Below are positions 15,808 through 26,399 of a stretch of DNA of 64,000 bases, in pieces. The position numbers and the translations under genes are program-made. Within the stretch, counting starts at the first letter, position 1, and every line of letters begins with the position of its first letter. The notes under the pieces were generated by a model that made no database searches, was not told where the DNA came from, and saw only the letters and a program-made list of their open reading frames with translations. Source of the DNA: Dyella terrae (GTDB lineage Bacteria; Pseudomonadota; Gammaproteobacteria; Xanthomonadales; Rhodanobacteraceae); NCBI RefSeq assembly GCF_004322705.1, contig NZ_SIZZ01000004.1, positions 186,001-250,000 on the forward strand, read 5' to 3'.

Positions 15808-18800
15808 TCACGCCCCCACAGGCGTCATCAGTGAGGTGTCCTGCTCACGTCGCTTGCGTTCACCGAAGTATTCGCGCGTCCGCCCACTAAAGACACCCCA
15901 GCTCGCATAGAGCAGGAAGATGCCACCCACGATCAGCACCAGCATGCTGCCGCCACCGTTCGCCATGGCGGCGATCTGGCCCAGCACGGCTGGAATCAAA
16001 GGCACCGCCACCAGCGCATACATCAGGAAGCGGGCGCGGCGAGTCTTGCGCAGGGTGGCGATGGCGGTGCGAACGAGCGCCCAGCCATAGATCGCCAGCA
16101 TCAGCGCTACGAGCGGATTGAGATGCATCTTGTCCTGCATGCCACGGGCGAATACGGCGAGAAGCCCCGTAATGCCCAGGGCGCCGCCCAAGGCAATGGT
16201 GATGCCCGACGTCCACATCAGCCGCAACGGCATCAGGCCCTTAGCATGGCGCACCAGGCGGTCGAAGTTCCACAGGTAGATCGCCGGGGTGCTCAGCAGC
16301 GTGAGCAGCTGCGACACCAGCAGGCCACCGACGATGGCCACGCCCAGCGGCTGGCGCATCTCCGAACCGATGCCGAAACCGATGGCCAGCGGCAACGCTG
16401 CGCCCATCGCTACCAGCGTCGTCATGGTGATCGGGCGGAAGCGCACCAGCGCGGCTTCGCGAATCGCATCCGGTGGCGACAGGTTTCGCTCGCGCTGCGC
16501 GACCAACGCGAAGTCGACCATCAGGATGGCGTTCTTCTTCACGATACCAATCAACATCAGGATCGCGATGATGGCCATCAGCGTGAGCTGCATCTGCGTC
16601 ACCAGCATCGCCAGGAACGCGCCCATGCCGGCGGCGGGCAGGGTGGAGAGAATGGTGAGCGGATGACCCAGGCTCTCGTAGAGAATCCCGAGCACGATGT
16701 ACATCGCGACGATCGACGCGATCAGCAGGACCATGCCGTTGGATTTGGCCTGCTGCAATCGCTGGTTCTGGCCGGTGAATTCCACGCGGACGCCGGCCGG
16801 CAGCGCCAGGGCAATGGCTGCCTGGTTCACCAGCGTTATGCCGCGATCCTGCTCCACGCCCTGACGCAGGTTGTAGCCGATGGTCGAGGCTTCGAGCTGG
16901 TTGTGATGGCGGATGCGCATCGGCGAGATGGTCGGCTGGATGCTTGCCACGGCCGATAGCGGGATCATCTGTCCCTTCGGATTACGCACGCGCACATTGA
17001 GCAGCGCTTCCGGACTCAGCGACGTGGCGGACGACGACGTCAGCACCACCCAGTACTGGTTGATGTCCGAATAGATCACCGAGACCTGACGCTGGCCGAA
17101 CGAGTTGTACAGCGCGGTATCGATCTGGCCCATATTCAGGCCCAGCCGGCCGGCGGCTTCGCGATCGACCTTCAGCATCTGCTGCTTGCCGGTGAGGTCG
17201 AAGTTGCTTTTCACGTCGCGCATTTCCGGTCGCGCGCGCAGCCACTGCACCATTTTCAGCGACCACGGCTGCAGGTTCTCGCCGCTGCTGCCGATCAGCT
17301 GGAACTCGTACTGGCTACCGGCGTCACCACTACCGCCGCCGCCCAGGAACTGCACGGCATCAAGCGACACGCGCACGTCCGGGAGCAGCTCGTACTGCTT
17401 GGACAGGCGTTCCATCACTTGTTTGACGCTTTCCTTGCGCATGCCGGGGCCTTCGCCCTTGGGCTTGAGATCCACGAACATGCTGCCGGCATTGCCGACC
17501 GCGCCATCGCCGCCGTTGGCGCCGAGCGTGGTGAGCACGTCCAGCACCGCCGGGTCCTTGCGCATGATTTCCGTCGCACGCTGTACGCGCGCGGCCATGG
17601 CGGTCGGCGAAATGTTGGCATCCGCGCGGATATCGGCCTGCAGCATGCCGATGTCTTCCTCGGGCATGAAGTTGCCACCCGCGGTCTTCACCACGGCAAA
17701 GCCAAGGAGAATGGTAAGGATGAAGCAGATCAGCGGCTGCCAGCGCATCCAGCGGCGATGGCGCATGGCCCAGTTGAGCGAGCGTTCGTAGACGTCATGC
17801 AGCCCGCGATCGAAACGCTCCAGCGCGCGTTCAATGCGACCGGGCTTGTGCTCGCCGGGTTCTTCATGGCGCAGGAAGTAGCCGCACAGTGCCGGCGTCA
17901 GCGTCAGCGACACGATGGCCGAGAAGATCACCGCCACGGCGAGCGTCACCGAGAACTCACGCAACAGCTTGATGATCATGTTGTTGCCGAACAGCATCGG
18001 CGCGAACACGGCCACCAGCGACAAGGTGATCGACACCACGGTGAAGCCGATCTCGCGCACGCCGATCAGGGCGGCAGGCAAGGGCGCTTCGCCATGTTCC
18101 ATGTGGCGCACGATGTTCTCGATCACCACGATGGCATCGTCGACGACGAAGCCGATACACAACACCAGCGCCACCAGCGACAGCGTGTTGAGCGTGTAGC
18201 CGAGGAAATACATGATCACGAACGCGCCGGCCAGGGACAGCGGCACGCTGAGCGACGCGATGAGGGTAGGGCGCAGGCGACGCAGGAACACCAGCATCAC
18301 CATCACCACCATCACGATACTGATCAGCAGCGCGACCTGGACTTCATGCAGCGCCGATTTGGCGGTCTGGGTGAGGTCGAAGATCGGCGTGATCTGCACG
18401 TCCGCCGGCATCCACTCATGGAACTGCGGCAGCTTGGCGCGAATGCGATCCACCGTATCCACGGCGTTGGCATCGGCGCGCTTGCTGATCTGCATCGCCA
18501 CGGTGGTCTTATCGTTGAACCAGGCACCCTGGTAGATGTCCTGCGGGCCGCTGTAGATCTTCGCGACATCCGCCAGGCGCACCGGCACGCCGTTCTTCAC
18601 GGCAATCATCAGGCTGCCGAATTCTTCCGGCGTATGCAGCGAGTCGTTGGCCGTGACGGTCATCTGCGTGCGGCCGTCGGTCAGCATGCCTTGCGGCGAG
18701 GTGACGTTGGCGGCGATCAGGGCGTTGGTGACGTTGTCGGCCGTCAGGCCCTTGGCAGCCAGGGCGTTATTGTCCAGCTCCACGCGCACCGCATGTGGCG

Positions 18801-19341
18801 CGCCGCCGAACACCTGCACCTGGGCCACGCCGTCGATCTGCGAGATGGCGGGCTTGAGCAGGGTGTCGGTCAAGTCGTAGAGCTTGTCCGGCGGCAGGCT
18901 GGTCGAGGTGAACGAGACCAGCAGGATCGGAATCTGCGACGTGTCGAACTTGAAGTACTGCGGCAGTGACGGCATGCCCGTCGGCAGGTCGACGGCGGCG
19001 GCATTGATGGCGGCCTGGACGTCGCGCGCGGCCTTGTCGGCCGAGCGATCGAGGTTGAAGCGGATCTGCACCGAGGCCGAGCCTTCGGTGGCATTGCCGT
19101 ACATATCTTCGATGCCTGGAATACGGCCCAGGTGACGCTCCAGCGGCGCCAGCACCGTATTGGCCATCGTCTGCGCACTGGCGCCTGGCATCGAGGCGGC
19201 GACATAAACGCCGGGGAATTCCAGCGTCGGCAGGGCGGCGACACCCAGAAGGCGATACGCAAAGAAGCCGGCCAGCAACAAGCCGAGCCCAAGCAGGGAG
19301 GTGCCGACGGGTCGGCGAATCAATGGCGCAAAGATGTTCAC
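15808..19341 (-). CDS. Large RND efflux permease, MdtB/MdtC-like (second of pair)
   Basis: The 1177-residue inner-membrane proton antiporter of the HAE/RND type starts NIFAPLIRRPVGTSLL. It has the two periplasmic porter loops and the TM4 proton-relay pair in GFVVDDAIVVIENIV. Usual RND pumps are about 1030-1050 residues. This one carries an extra C-terminal tail of about 134 residues with four hydrophobic stretches after the normal end. The GTG at 19341 aligns with the paralogue's start. It lies 239 bases downstream of the paralogous pump gene, and no membrane-fusion adaptor or outer-membrane channel is adjacent. It may share those of another locus. Confidence 0.93.
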   Translation of the reverse strand: MNIFAPLIRRPVGTSLLGLGLLLAGFFAYRLLGVAALPTLEFPGVYVAASMPGASAQTMANTVLAPLERHLGRIPGIEDMYGNATEGSASVQIRFNLDRSADKAARDVQAAINAAAVDLPTGMPSLPQYFKFDTSQIPILLVSFTSTSLPPDKLYDLTDTLLKPAISQIDGVAQVQVFGGAPHAVRVELDNNALAAKGLTADNVTNALIAANVTSPQGMLTDGRTQMTVTANDSLHTPEEFGSLMIAVKNGVPVRLADVAKIYSGPQDIYQGAWFNDKTTVAMQISKRADANAVDTVDRIRAKLPQFHEWMPADVQITPIFDLTQTAKSALHEVQVALLISIVMVVMVMLVFLRRLRPTLIASLSVPLSLAGAFVIMYFLGYTLNTLSLVALVLCIGFVVDDAIVVIENIVRHMEHGEAPLPAALIGVREIGFTVVSITLSLVAVFAPMLFGNNMIIKLLREFSVTLAVAVIFSAIVSLTLTPALCGYFLRHEEPGEHKPGRIERALERFDRGLHDVYERSLNWAMRHRRWMRWQPLICFILTILLGFAVVKTAGGNFMPEEDIGMLQADIRADANISPTAMAARVQRATEIMRKDPAVLDVLTTLGANGGDGAVGNAGSMFVDLKPKGEGPGMRKESVKQVMERLSKQYELLPDVRVSLDAVQFLGGGGSGDAGSQYEFQLIGSSGENLQPWSLKMVQWLRARPEMRDVKSNFDLTGKQQMLKVDREAAGRLGLNMGQIDTALYNSFGQRQVSVIYSDINQYWVVLTSSSATSLSPEALLNVRVRNPKGQMIPLSAVASIQPTISPMRIRHHNQLEASTIGYNLRQGVEQDRGITLVNQAAIALALPAGVRVEFTGQNQRLQQAKSNGMVLLIASIVAMYIVLGILYESLGHPLTILSTLPAAGMGAFLAMLVTQMQLTLMAIIAILMLIGIVKKNAILMVDFALVAQRERNLSPPDAIREAALVRFRPITMTTLVAMGAALPLAIGFGIGSEMRQPLGVAIVGGLLVSQLLTLLSTPAIYLWNFDRLVRHAKGLMPLRLMWTSGITIALGGALGITGLLAVFARGMQDKMHLNPLVALMLAIYGWALVRTAIATLRKTRRARFLMYALVAVPLIPAVLGQIAAMANGGGSMLVLIVGGIFLLYASWGVFSGRTREYFGERKRREQDTSLMTPVGA

Positions 19342-19579
19342 GTGGTTTCCGTACCGGGCTGTCGGTGCGCATGCCCAGGCATACCTGCTTGGCATGCCAG
19401 ACGCGGGGATCGTGTGCCAGCACGCGCGGCGCTGGAGGCGGGCGCAATCATAGCGACTATATGACTACCCCACGTGTGCGCGGCGAATGTGCAGGAAGTC
19501 CGTCCGTGCCGGAAGGCAGGGTGCCAAAAGTGGGGCGCCGCCCCGATGTGCGGGGCGGCGCGGTGACGACAGGTTTCGC

Positions 19580-22500
19580 TCAGGCGCCCAGTGGCGCGGG
19601 CAGGGGATGGACCTGGCGCAGGCGCTCGGCAAAGTAATGGCGCGTGCGGCGGCTGAAGACCGCCCAGGTGACATAAGCCAGCAGCGCCGCCGGCAACAGG
19701 ACGCCCATCAGGCCACCCTGATCGTTCAGATAGGCGGACGCAGCAACCAGCATGGCCGGCGCCAGTACCACCGCAAGCAAGCCCAACACGACGAAGCGCG
19801 CGCGACGAACCTTGCGCCAGGCCTTGAGACCTGCCCACGCCAGCGCCGCGCCGTAGGCCATCAGCGGCAGGCTGGCGAGCGGGTTGATGCTGAGCTTGTC
19901 CTGCAGCGCCGGCGCGAGCAGGTAAACCAGTGCCGCCACACCCATGGCCGAACCCAGCGCGACGCTTACACCCGACGTCCACTTCAGGCGCAGAGGCATC
20001 AGGCCCATCGCATGACGGGCGAGACGGTCGTAGTTCCACAAGTAGATCGCCGGCGTGCTCAGCAGCGTAAGCAGCTGGGACACCAGCAAGCCACCGACGA
20101 TGGCCACGCCCAGCGGCTGGCGCATTTCCGATCCGATGCCGAAGCCGATCGCCAGCGGCAACGCCGCGCCAATCGCCACGAGCGTCGTCATGGTGATGGG
20201 ACGGAAGCGCACCAGGGCGGCCTGGCGAATGGCGTCGAGCGACGACATGCCGTATTCGCGTTCGGCCACCAGGGCGAAGTCGACCATCAGGATGGCGTTC
20301 TTCTTCACGATGCCGATCAGCATCAGGATCGCGATCACGCCAATCAGCGACAGCGGCGTATGCGTCACCAGCATCGCCAGGAACGCGCCGGCACCGGCGG
20401 CCGGCAGGGTGGAGAGAATGGTCAGCGGCTGGCCCAGGCTCTCGTAAAGCATGCCCAGCACGATGTACATGGCCAGGATCGAGCCCAGCAGCAGGATCGA
20501 CGTGTTGTCCTGGGTGTCCTGCAACTGCTCGTTCTCGCCGGTGTAAGCGAGCTTCACGCCCGCGGGCAGGCCCGCATGGTTCATGACGCTTTCGATCAGG
20601 CCCATCGCCTTGTCGCGCGGATAGTTCGGCGGCAGGTTGTAATAGATCTGCGCCGATTCAAGCTGGTTGTAGTGGTTGACGAAGGAAGGCGTCACCGCCG
20701 GCTCGATATGCGCGATCGCCGACAGCGGCACCATGCCGCCCTGGTTGTTGCGCACATAAGTGTTGAGCAGCGCCTCGGGACTGAGCGAGCGCTCGGCCGC
20801 GGACGTCAGCACCACCCAGTACTGGTTGATGTCCGAATAGATGATCGACACCTGGTTCTGGCCGAAGGCGTTGTAGAGCGCCGTGTCGACCATGCCCATG
20901 CTCACGTGCAGGCGGCCGGCGGCTTTGCGATCCACCTTGAGCATCTGCTGCTTGTCGACGGTGTCGTAGTCACTGGTGACATCGCGGAACACCTTGGTGT
21001 CGCGCATCATGCGCGTCACCTTGTAGACCCACGGCTGCAGGTCGATGCTGTTGGTGCTCACCAGCTGGAAGCTCTCGCTGCCGTTGCTGCCGCCGCCACC
21101 ACCCCCGTTGAAGAAGCCGATCGAACGCAGCGATACCCGCAGCTCCGGCAGCTTTTCGTAGGCCTTGCCCAGCCGCTCGATCACTTTATCGATGTGTTCG
21201 GGGCGCTGGCCGGGGCCGTCGCCCTTGGGCTTGAGGTCGACGAACATCGTGGCCTGGTTGCCAACGGCACCGCCGGCGCGGTCACTGCCCAGGAACGTCG
21301 TCACGTCGAGCACGGCAGGATCGTCGCGCATGATCGCGGCGGCCTTCTTCGCGCGCTCGGCCATCAGCAGCGGCGAGATGTTGGCATCCGCGCGGATATC
21401 GCCCTGGATCATGCCGATGTCTTCCTGCGGCATGAAATTGAAGCCCGCGGACTTCACCACGGCGACCGCCAGCAGGATGGTGACCACCAGCAGGATCGGC
21501 GGCTGCCAGCGCATCAGGCGCCGGTGGTGCAGGGCCCAGTCGAGCGCGCGTTCGTAGATGTGATGGACTTTGCGATCGAAGCGTTCCACCGCCGCCTCGA
21601 TGCGCCCGGGCTGGCGCTGGCCGGGCAGCTCCGTGCGGAAGTAGCGGCCGCACAGGGCCGGTGTCACGGTCAGCGAGACTACAGCGGAAATCACCACCGC
21701 AGCCGTCAGCGTGACCGAGAACTCGCGCATCAGCAGCGTGAACTGGCTGTTGCCGAACAGCAGCGGCACGAACACCGCCACCAGCGACAGCGTGATCGAG
21801 ATGACGGTGAAACCGATCTCGCGCACGCCGACCAGCGCGGCAGGCAAGGGCGCTTCGCCGTGCTCCATGTGGCGCACGATGTTCTCGATCACGACGATGG
21901 CATCGTCGACGACGAAGCCGATGCACAACACCAGCGCCACCAGCGACAGGGTGTTGAGCGTGTAGCCCAGCGACCACATCACGATAAAGGCGCCCGCCAG
22001 CGACAGCGGCACGCTGAACATGGCGATCAGCGTGGGCCGCACGCGGCGCAGGAACACCAGCATCACGACCGCGACCATCAGGACGCTCAGCATCAGCGCG
22101 ATCTGCACTTCGCGCAGGGCGGACTTGGTGGTCTGGGTCAGGTCGAAGATCGGCGTGATTTCCAGGTCCGCCGGCAACCACGCGCGGATCTGCGGCAGCA
22201 TCGCGCGAACGGCATCCGCCGTGGCCACGGCATTGGCCTCCGGCCGCTTGCTGATGCGCACGCTGACCGAACGCTGGCCATTGAACCAGGCCGCCTGGTA
22301 CTCGTCCTGCTGGCCGCTGTAGACGCGAGCCACATCGGACAGGCGCACCGGCACGCCGTTCTTCACCGAGATCAGCACATCGGCGAAATCCTTCGGCTCG
22401 CTCAACTGGTCCGTGGCGGTGACCGTCATGTTGGTCTTGCCGTCGGTCAGCAGGCCTTGCGGCGAGGTCACGTTGGCCGCGCGCAGCGCGTTGCGCACGT

Positions 22501-23107
22501 CATTGCCGGTGAGATTGCGGGCGGCCAGCGCGTTGTTGTCCAGCTCCACGCGCACGGCCTTCGGGCGGCCGCCCATCACGCGCACCTGGGCCACGCCCGG
22601 GATCTGCGACATGGCCGGCTTGATCAGGGTATCGGTCAGGTCGAACAGGCGATCTGGCGGCAGCGTGTGCGAGGTGATCGACATCAGCAGCACGGGGATG
22701 CCGGACGTATTGAACTTGAAGTAGCGCGGCGGGATCGTCATTGTCGAGGGCAGGTCCGCCGCCGATGCGTTGATGGCCGCCTCCACGTCGCGGGCGAGCT
22801 TGTCGGTGGAGCGACCCGGCTCGAACAGGATCACGATGGAGGTCGAGCCGTCGTTGCTGCTCGAATCCATTTCCTTGATGCCGGGGATCCGGCCCAGGTG
22901 CCGTTCCAGCGGCGCAGCCACGCTGGATGCCATCGTCTGCGCATTGGCGCCGGGCACTTCGGCGTAAACCGACATGCCGGGGAACTCGATCGTCGGCAGG
23001 GCCGCGACACCCAGCAGCAAATAGGCCCACAGGCCCGCCATCGCGAGGCCCAGCGCCATCAGCAAGGTGCCAATGGGACGACGAATCAGTGGCGCAAAAA
23101 TATTCAC
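19580..23107 (-). CDS. Large RND efflux permease, MdtB/MdtC-like (first of pair)
   Basis: This 1175-residue paralogue of the downstream pump is nearly colinear with it from MNIFAPLIRRPIGTLL to the C-terminal tail. It has the same GFVVDDAIVVIENIV proton-relay motif and the same roughly 134-residue extension with extra hydrophobic stretches. Paired RND subunits such as MdtB and MdtC form mixed trimers, which would explain two adjacent non-identical copies (inference). An adaptor gene, normally first in such operons, is missing: upstream is a DUF535 gene. It begins 24 bases after the likely promoter region at 23108-23240, which shows no clear consensus. Confidence 0.93.
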   Translation of the reverse strand: MNIFAPLIRRPIGTLLMALGLAMAGLWAYLLLGVAALPTIEFPGMSVYAEVPGANAQTMASSVAAPLERHLGRIPGIKEMDSSSNDGSTSIVILFEPGRSTDKLARDVEAAINASAADLPSTMTIPPRYFKFNTSGIPVLLMSITSHTLPPDRLFDLTDTLIKPAMSQIPGVAQVRVMGGRPKAVRVELDNNALAARNLTGNDVRNALRAANVTSPQGLLTDGKTNMTVTATDQLSEPKDFADVLISVKNGVPVRLSDVARVYSGQQDEYQAAWFNGQRSVSVRISKRPEANAVATADAVRAMLPQIRAWLPADLEITPIFDLTQTTKSALREVQIALMLSVLMVAVVMLVFLRRVRPTLIAMFSVPLSLAGAFIVMWSLGYTLNTLSLVALVLCIGFVVDDAIVVIENIVRHMEHGEAPLPAALVGVREIGFTVISITLSLVAVFVPLLFGNSQFTLLMREFSVTLTAAVVISAVVSLTVTPALCGRYFRTELPGQRQPGRIEAAVERFDRKVHHIYERALDWALHHRRLMRWQPPILLVVTILLAVAVVKSAGFNFMPQEDIGMIQGDIRADANISPLLMAERAKKAAAIMRDDPAVLDVTTFLGSDRAGGAVGNQATMFVDLKPKGDGPGQRPEHIDKVIERLGKAYEKLPELRVSLRSIGFFNGGGGGGSNGSESFQLVSTNSIDLQPWVYKVTRMMRDTKVFRDVTSDYDTVDKQQMLKVDRKAAGRLHVSMGMVDTALYNAFGQNQVSIIYSDINQYWVVLTSAAERSLSPEALLNTYVRNNQGGMVPLSAIAHIEPAVTPSFVNHYNQLESAQIYYNLPPNYPRDKAMGLIESVMNHAGLPAGVKLAYTGENEQLQDTQDNTSILLLGSILAMYIVLGMLYESLGQPLTILSTLPAAGAGAFLAMLVTHTPLSLIGVIAILMLIGIVKKNAILMVDFALVAEREYGMSSLDAIRQAALVRFRPITMTTLVAIGAALPLAIGFGIGSEMRQPLGVAIVGGLLVSQLLTLLSTPAIYLWNYDRLARHAMGLMPLRLKWTSGVSVALGSAMGVAALVYLLAPALQDKLSINPLASLPLMAYGAALAWAGLKAWRKVRRARFVVLGLLAVVLAPAMLVAASAYLNDQGGLMGVLLPAALLAYVTWAVFSRRTRHYFAERLRQVHPLPAPLGA

Positions 23108-23240
23108 CAGGCTCCCCGAACTTCCCTGTCGCGTACGGGTAACGCATGGCGGGACGCGGCCGCGCCCCGGACAGCAAGCTTGAACAACGCGAATTCTGTC
23201 CGCAGAAGGGGGTGTTCGGGATGTGCCTGAAGTGGGGGAG

Positions 23241-24134
23241 TCAGGCCCGCGATTGCGCGAGGGTGAGGCGCAGCTGGTCGATCAGCCCCTGGCGCAAGCT
23301 TTCGCGGCGACGGAATTCGGCACGATGGCGCGACGCCACCCCGGACTCGTCGCGCGGACTCTCCGCGGCGGGCAAGCGGTAATAGCCGTCATCGCCGAGC
23401 TGGCCGCCCTGTTCCTCCCAGAAGCCGTCGTACGACGCCTTGATCTTGCCGGTGCGCGACAGGGGATGGGCGTCATTGGAAATGCCCTTGATGGAAGGCA
23501 GGCCCAGGGTTTCGGCCAGCGGGTAAACCATCGACATCAGCAGGTTCTTCGGGCGCAGGCCGTGGCAACCCTTGGTCACGTCGCGCACGACGTCGCGGCC
23601 TTCGTCACCCCAGGGGCCTTGCAGGCAACCGATCAGCAACTCGCCCCGGGTCGCGGAGAAGGTCAGGGTAAGGGAATACAGTCGATCGCATTCGGCGTGG
23701 GACAACGCCAGGTCGAGCTCGCCTTCGCAGCCCCACACCGGCGGTGGCGCCAGCTTGAGTGCCAGCTCGCGTCCGTCCTTGAGCACGACGGTGCCCAGGC
23801 GCAGCCCGCCCTGGGCATGGATGGCTTCCAGCGCCACCGGGGTGAGCATCGAGGTCAGTGACTGGAAATGCTCCACCAGGCGACGCGCCTTTTCCTGCGG
23901 ACCGAAATGGCGATTCAGATAGCGATGCTGCCAACGATCAAGCAGGCGGGAATCGCGTTCGGCCGCGTTCTGGAGCGCGTGATGCTCGGCCATCAGGCGC
24001 TGCCAGCGCATGCGCCAGCGCAAGGCGCTCGGTGCGGTGACCGCATCGCGCAAGACGCCCCAGACCGGCAGCACGCCACGGGTATGCGCGGCGCGTGTAC
24101 GACGATGACGAGTTGCGTGCGAAACAGAGTCCAT
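23241..24134 (-). CDS. VirK/YbjX (DUF535) family protein
   Basis: The 297-residue protein matches the DUF535 family by RLGTVVLKDGRELALKLA, the GELDL strand, LLIGCLQGP, the VTKGCHGLRPKNLLM segment and GISNDAHP. VirK and YbjX in enteric bacteria are PhoP-regulated proteins linked to envelope stress and resistance to antimicrobial peptides. The biochemical activity is unknown. There is no signal peptide. It lies 133 bases upstream of the first RND gene on the same strand, so all three could be one transcript. Confidence 0.85.
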   Translation of the reverse strand: MDSVSHATRHRRTRAAHTRGVLPVWGVLRDAVTAPSALRWRMRWQRLMAEHHALQNAAERDSRLLDRWQHRYLNRHFGPQEKARRLVEHFQSLTSMLTPVALEAIHAQGGLRLGTVVLKDGRELALKLAPPPVWGCEGELDLALSHAECDRLYSLTLTFSATRGELLIGCLQGPWGDEGRDVVRDVTKGCHGLRPKNLLMSMVYPLAETLGLPSIKGISNDAHPLSRTGKIKASYDGFWEEQGGQLGDDGYYRLPAAESPRDESGVASRHRAEFRRRESLRQGLIDQLRLTLAQSRA

Positions 24135-24357
24135 GGTTCACATCACGGGCCGGGCTTGAGGACGCAGCAGCCCGCGACCGCTTCGTCCGAAGCGTTCGAC
24201 GCAGACCACCGGGGAGTAGCAACACGTGCCCTGTCGATGCGCCCGGGGAAAAGCGCATGGTTCCGTGCACTGGATCACATGCTAATCGAAGAAACTTGCG
24301 GGGCCCTTAAGCATCGCGGTGACAGGTGAGAAGTCATGGACCTGTCATTCGCCACAA

Positions 24358-24386
24358 CGAAAAAGCGGGCCGAAGCCCGCTTTTCA
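24358..24386 (-). terminator. Terminator of btuB
   Basis: Stem AAAAGCGGGC / GCCCGCTTTT with loop CGAA. On the minus strand the right arm runs into TTTTTCG, three bases after the btuB stop. The 220-odd bases between it and the DUF535 start hold no gene. Confidence 0.85.
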
Positions 24387-24389
24387 TCG

Positions 24390-26264
24390 TTACTTCGCCG
24401 GCGAGTAGCGCAGCGTCAGGTACGCCGTGCGCCCAAGCTGGTTGTAAAAGCGCGCCGTCTCGTAGGTGTGATCGAACACGTTGGCGACGCGGGCCTGCAC
24501 GCTCCATCCCGGCAGGAAGTTCCACGTTGCACGCAGGTCGACCGTGCCGTAACCGCCCAGGCGGTTGAGGTTGGCGGCGTCGTCGTAACGATAGCTCTGC
24601 GCGGTCAATGACGTGCCCACGCTGAACGCACCGACATCGCGATCAATGTCGAAGCGGGCGATGCGCTCCGGGCGACGCGCCAGCAGGTTGTCGTGATTCA
24701 CGCCGTTGCCGTCGTTCTTCGGGCGCTGGTAGGTGAGGTAGCCACGCAGGTGCCATCCGTCGACATCCGCGCCCAGCTGGCCTTCGATGCCCCGAATGCG
24801 CGCCTTGCTGGTGTTGGCCGGGACGTAGTTCTCGTCCAGTTCGATCAGATCATTGATGCGCGTGTCATACGCGTTGACCGCCCAGTTCCAGATGCCCGGC
24901 TTGCCTGACACGCCCAGCTCGGTGGTGCGTGCCTTTTCCGGCTTCAGGTCCGGGTTGGCCGTGGGGAAACCGAAGAAGGGCGGGAAGTACAGGTCGTTGA
25001 ACGTCGGCGCATGGAACGACGTGCCATAGGACGCGGTGAGCTTGATGCCGTTGCCCAGCGTGTAACCGTAAGCCGCCGCACCCGTATTGTGATTGCCGAA
25101 CTGGCCGTTGTGGTCGTGGCGCGCGGACAACTGCAACTCATGCGCGCCGAACAGGCCCTGGTAGAAACCAAACACGCCGGTGTTGTTGCGCGTGGTGCTC
25201 AGGTAGTCGGTGTCGCTCTGCAGGTGTTCCTGCTGGTAGTCGACGCCGGCGCTCAGCGTCTGGCCCGGAGCCAGCGTGAAGTCGTTCTGCCACGACGCCT
25301 GGTTGCGACGCGAATACAGATAGCCCTCGCGCACCATGTCGGCGCCAAGATCCGCGCGATCGAGATAATTGTCCGCGCGATCGATGTTCTGGCCGACGGA
25401 AAGACTCATCTTCCAGAAGTCCATGACGCCAAAGCCCAGGCGCGCACCGGCGACCTGCTGTGAGCGACGCGTGTCGTTCTGGAAATCGCCGTCGTACTCG
25501 ATGTCACCCTTGCTCTTGAGCAGGTTGGCGGTGAGCTCCGTGCCGTTGTCCCAGCGATATCCGCCACCGAGCGAGCCGAAGTACGTGCGATAGCCATCGT
25601 CGTCCGGCTCGTTGGTAAAGCAGCCGCCGACGTTCAGAGCAGCAGCGCGGCAGCTGTTGATGCCACGCGTGTACTGGCCGCCCACACTGGCGTTGTACCA
25701 GCCGTGTTCGGTGCCGCCGGAGATGCCGGCCTGGCCGTCGGTGTAGCGGTGGCTGCCACCGGTGATGCTGAAGGACGGGGTGGGGCTGTCACCCTTCTGG
25801 CCGTGACGGGTGAAGATCTGGATCACGCCGCCAATGGCGTCCGAGCCGTAGAGGCTGGAGCGCGGGCCGCGCACGATTTCGATGCGGTCGATCTGATCCA
25901 CCGGCAGCTGCTCGTAGGCCGGGATGCCGGCGCCCACGGTGCCGATGCGCACGCCGTCGACCAGCAACAGCGTGTGCGAGGAATTGGTGCCGCGCATGAA
26001 CAGCGAGGTCTGCTGGCCGAAGCCGCCCGCGTTGGTCATCGTCACGCCGGGCAGGCCCATCAGCAGGTCCTGCACCGACGCCGGCTGCAGGCGCTCGATG
26101 TCTTCGCGGGTGATCACCGTGACCGGTGCCAGGGTTTCATCCATCGGCGTTGCCACGCGCGTTGCCGTCACGACAACGGGGGCCAGGTCCTGGGGAGCCT
26201 GGTCGGCGGCATGCGCCAGGGAAATGCAGGACAGCAGGGCCGTCGCCAGCAGGGTCTTCTTCAT
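24390..26264 (-). CDS. btuB: TonB-dependent cobalamin receptor BtuB
   Basis: The 624-residue outer-membrane receptor takes up vitamin B12 using TonB energy. The signal peptide is MKKTLLATALLSCISLAHAA, followed by a TonB-box region (APVVVTATR). A plug domain follows (about 45-160, with TREDIERLQPASVQDLLMGLPGV and RIEIVRGPRSSLYGSDAIGGVIQI), then a 22-strand barrel. The length is close to that of E. coli BtuB. The ATG at 26264 has GAGGAAG upstream. A longer open frame runs into the riboswitch and is rejected. The cobalamin riboswitch directly upstream makes the B12 assignment firm. Confidence 0.96.
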   Translation of the reverse strand: MKKTLLATALLSCISLAHAADQAPQDLAPVVVTATRVATPMDETLAPVTVITREDIERLQPASVQDLLMGLPGVTMTNAGGFGQQTSLFMRGTNSSHTLLLVDGVRIGTVGAGIPAYEQLPVDQIDRIEIVRGPRSSLYGSDAIGGVIQIFTRHGQKGDSPTPSFSITGGSHRYTDGQAGISGGTEHGWYNASVGGQYTRGINSCRAAALNVGGCFTNEPDDDGYRTYFGSLGGGYRWDNGTELTANLLKSKGDIEYDGDFQNDTRRSQQVAGARLGFGVMDFWKMSLSVGQNIDRADNYLDRADLGADMVREGYLYSRRNQASWQNDFTLAPGQTLSAGVDYQQEHLQSDTDYLSTTRNNTGVFGFYQGLFGAHELQLSARHDHNGQFGNHNTGAAAYGYTLGNGIKLTASYGTSFHAPTFNDLYFPPFFGFPTANPDLKPEKARTTELGVSGKPGIWNWAVNAYDTRINDLIELDENYVPANTSKARIRGIEGQLGADVDGWHLRGYLTYQRPKNDGNGVNHDNLLARRPERIARFDIDRDVGAFSVGTSLTAQSYRYDDAANLNRLGGYGTVDLRATWNFLPGWSVQARVANVFDHTYETARFYNQLGRTAYLTLRYSPAK

Positions 26265-26399
26265 CGGTGGAGCTTCCTCGCCGCGCCACGCGCACGGCTC
26301 ACGGTTCATGAGCTGGCGAAGCGAAGAGCGTACGAACGCCGACGGGCCGGCAGGCCGCAACGAGGTCCGCATCGCCCACCGCGATCCGCCAGGTTTCAG

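Noticed and set aside
19487-23230. Open plus-strand frame of about 1247 codons antisense to the first RND pump
   Set aside because: The product is rich in Arg, His, Gln and Asp with no domain, as expected when a high-GC gene is read from the other strand. The minus-strand RND protein is unmistakable.
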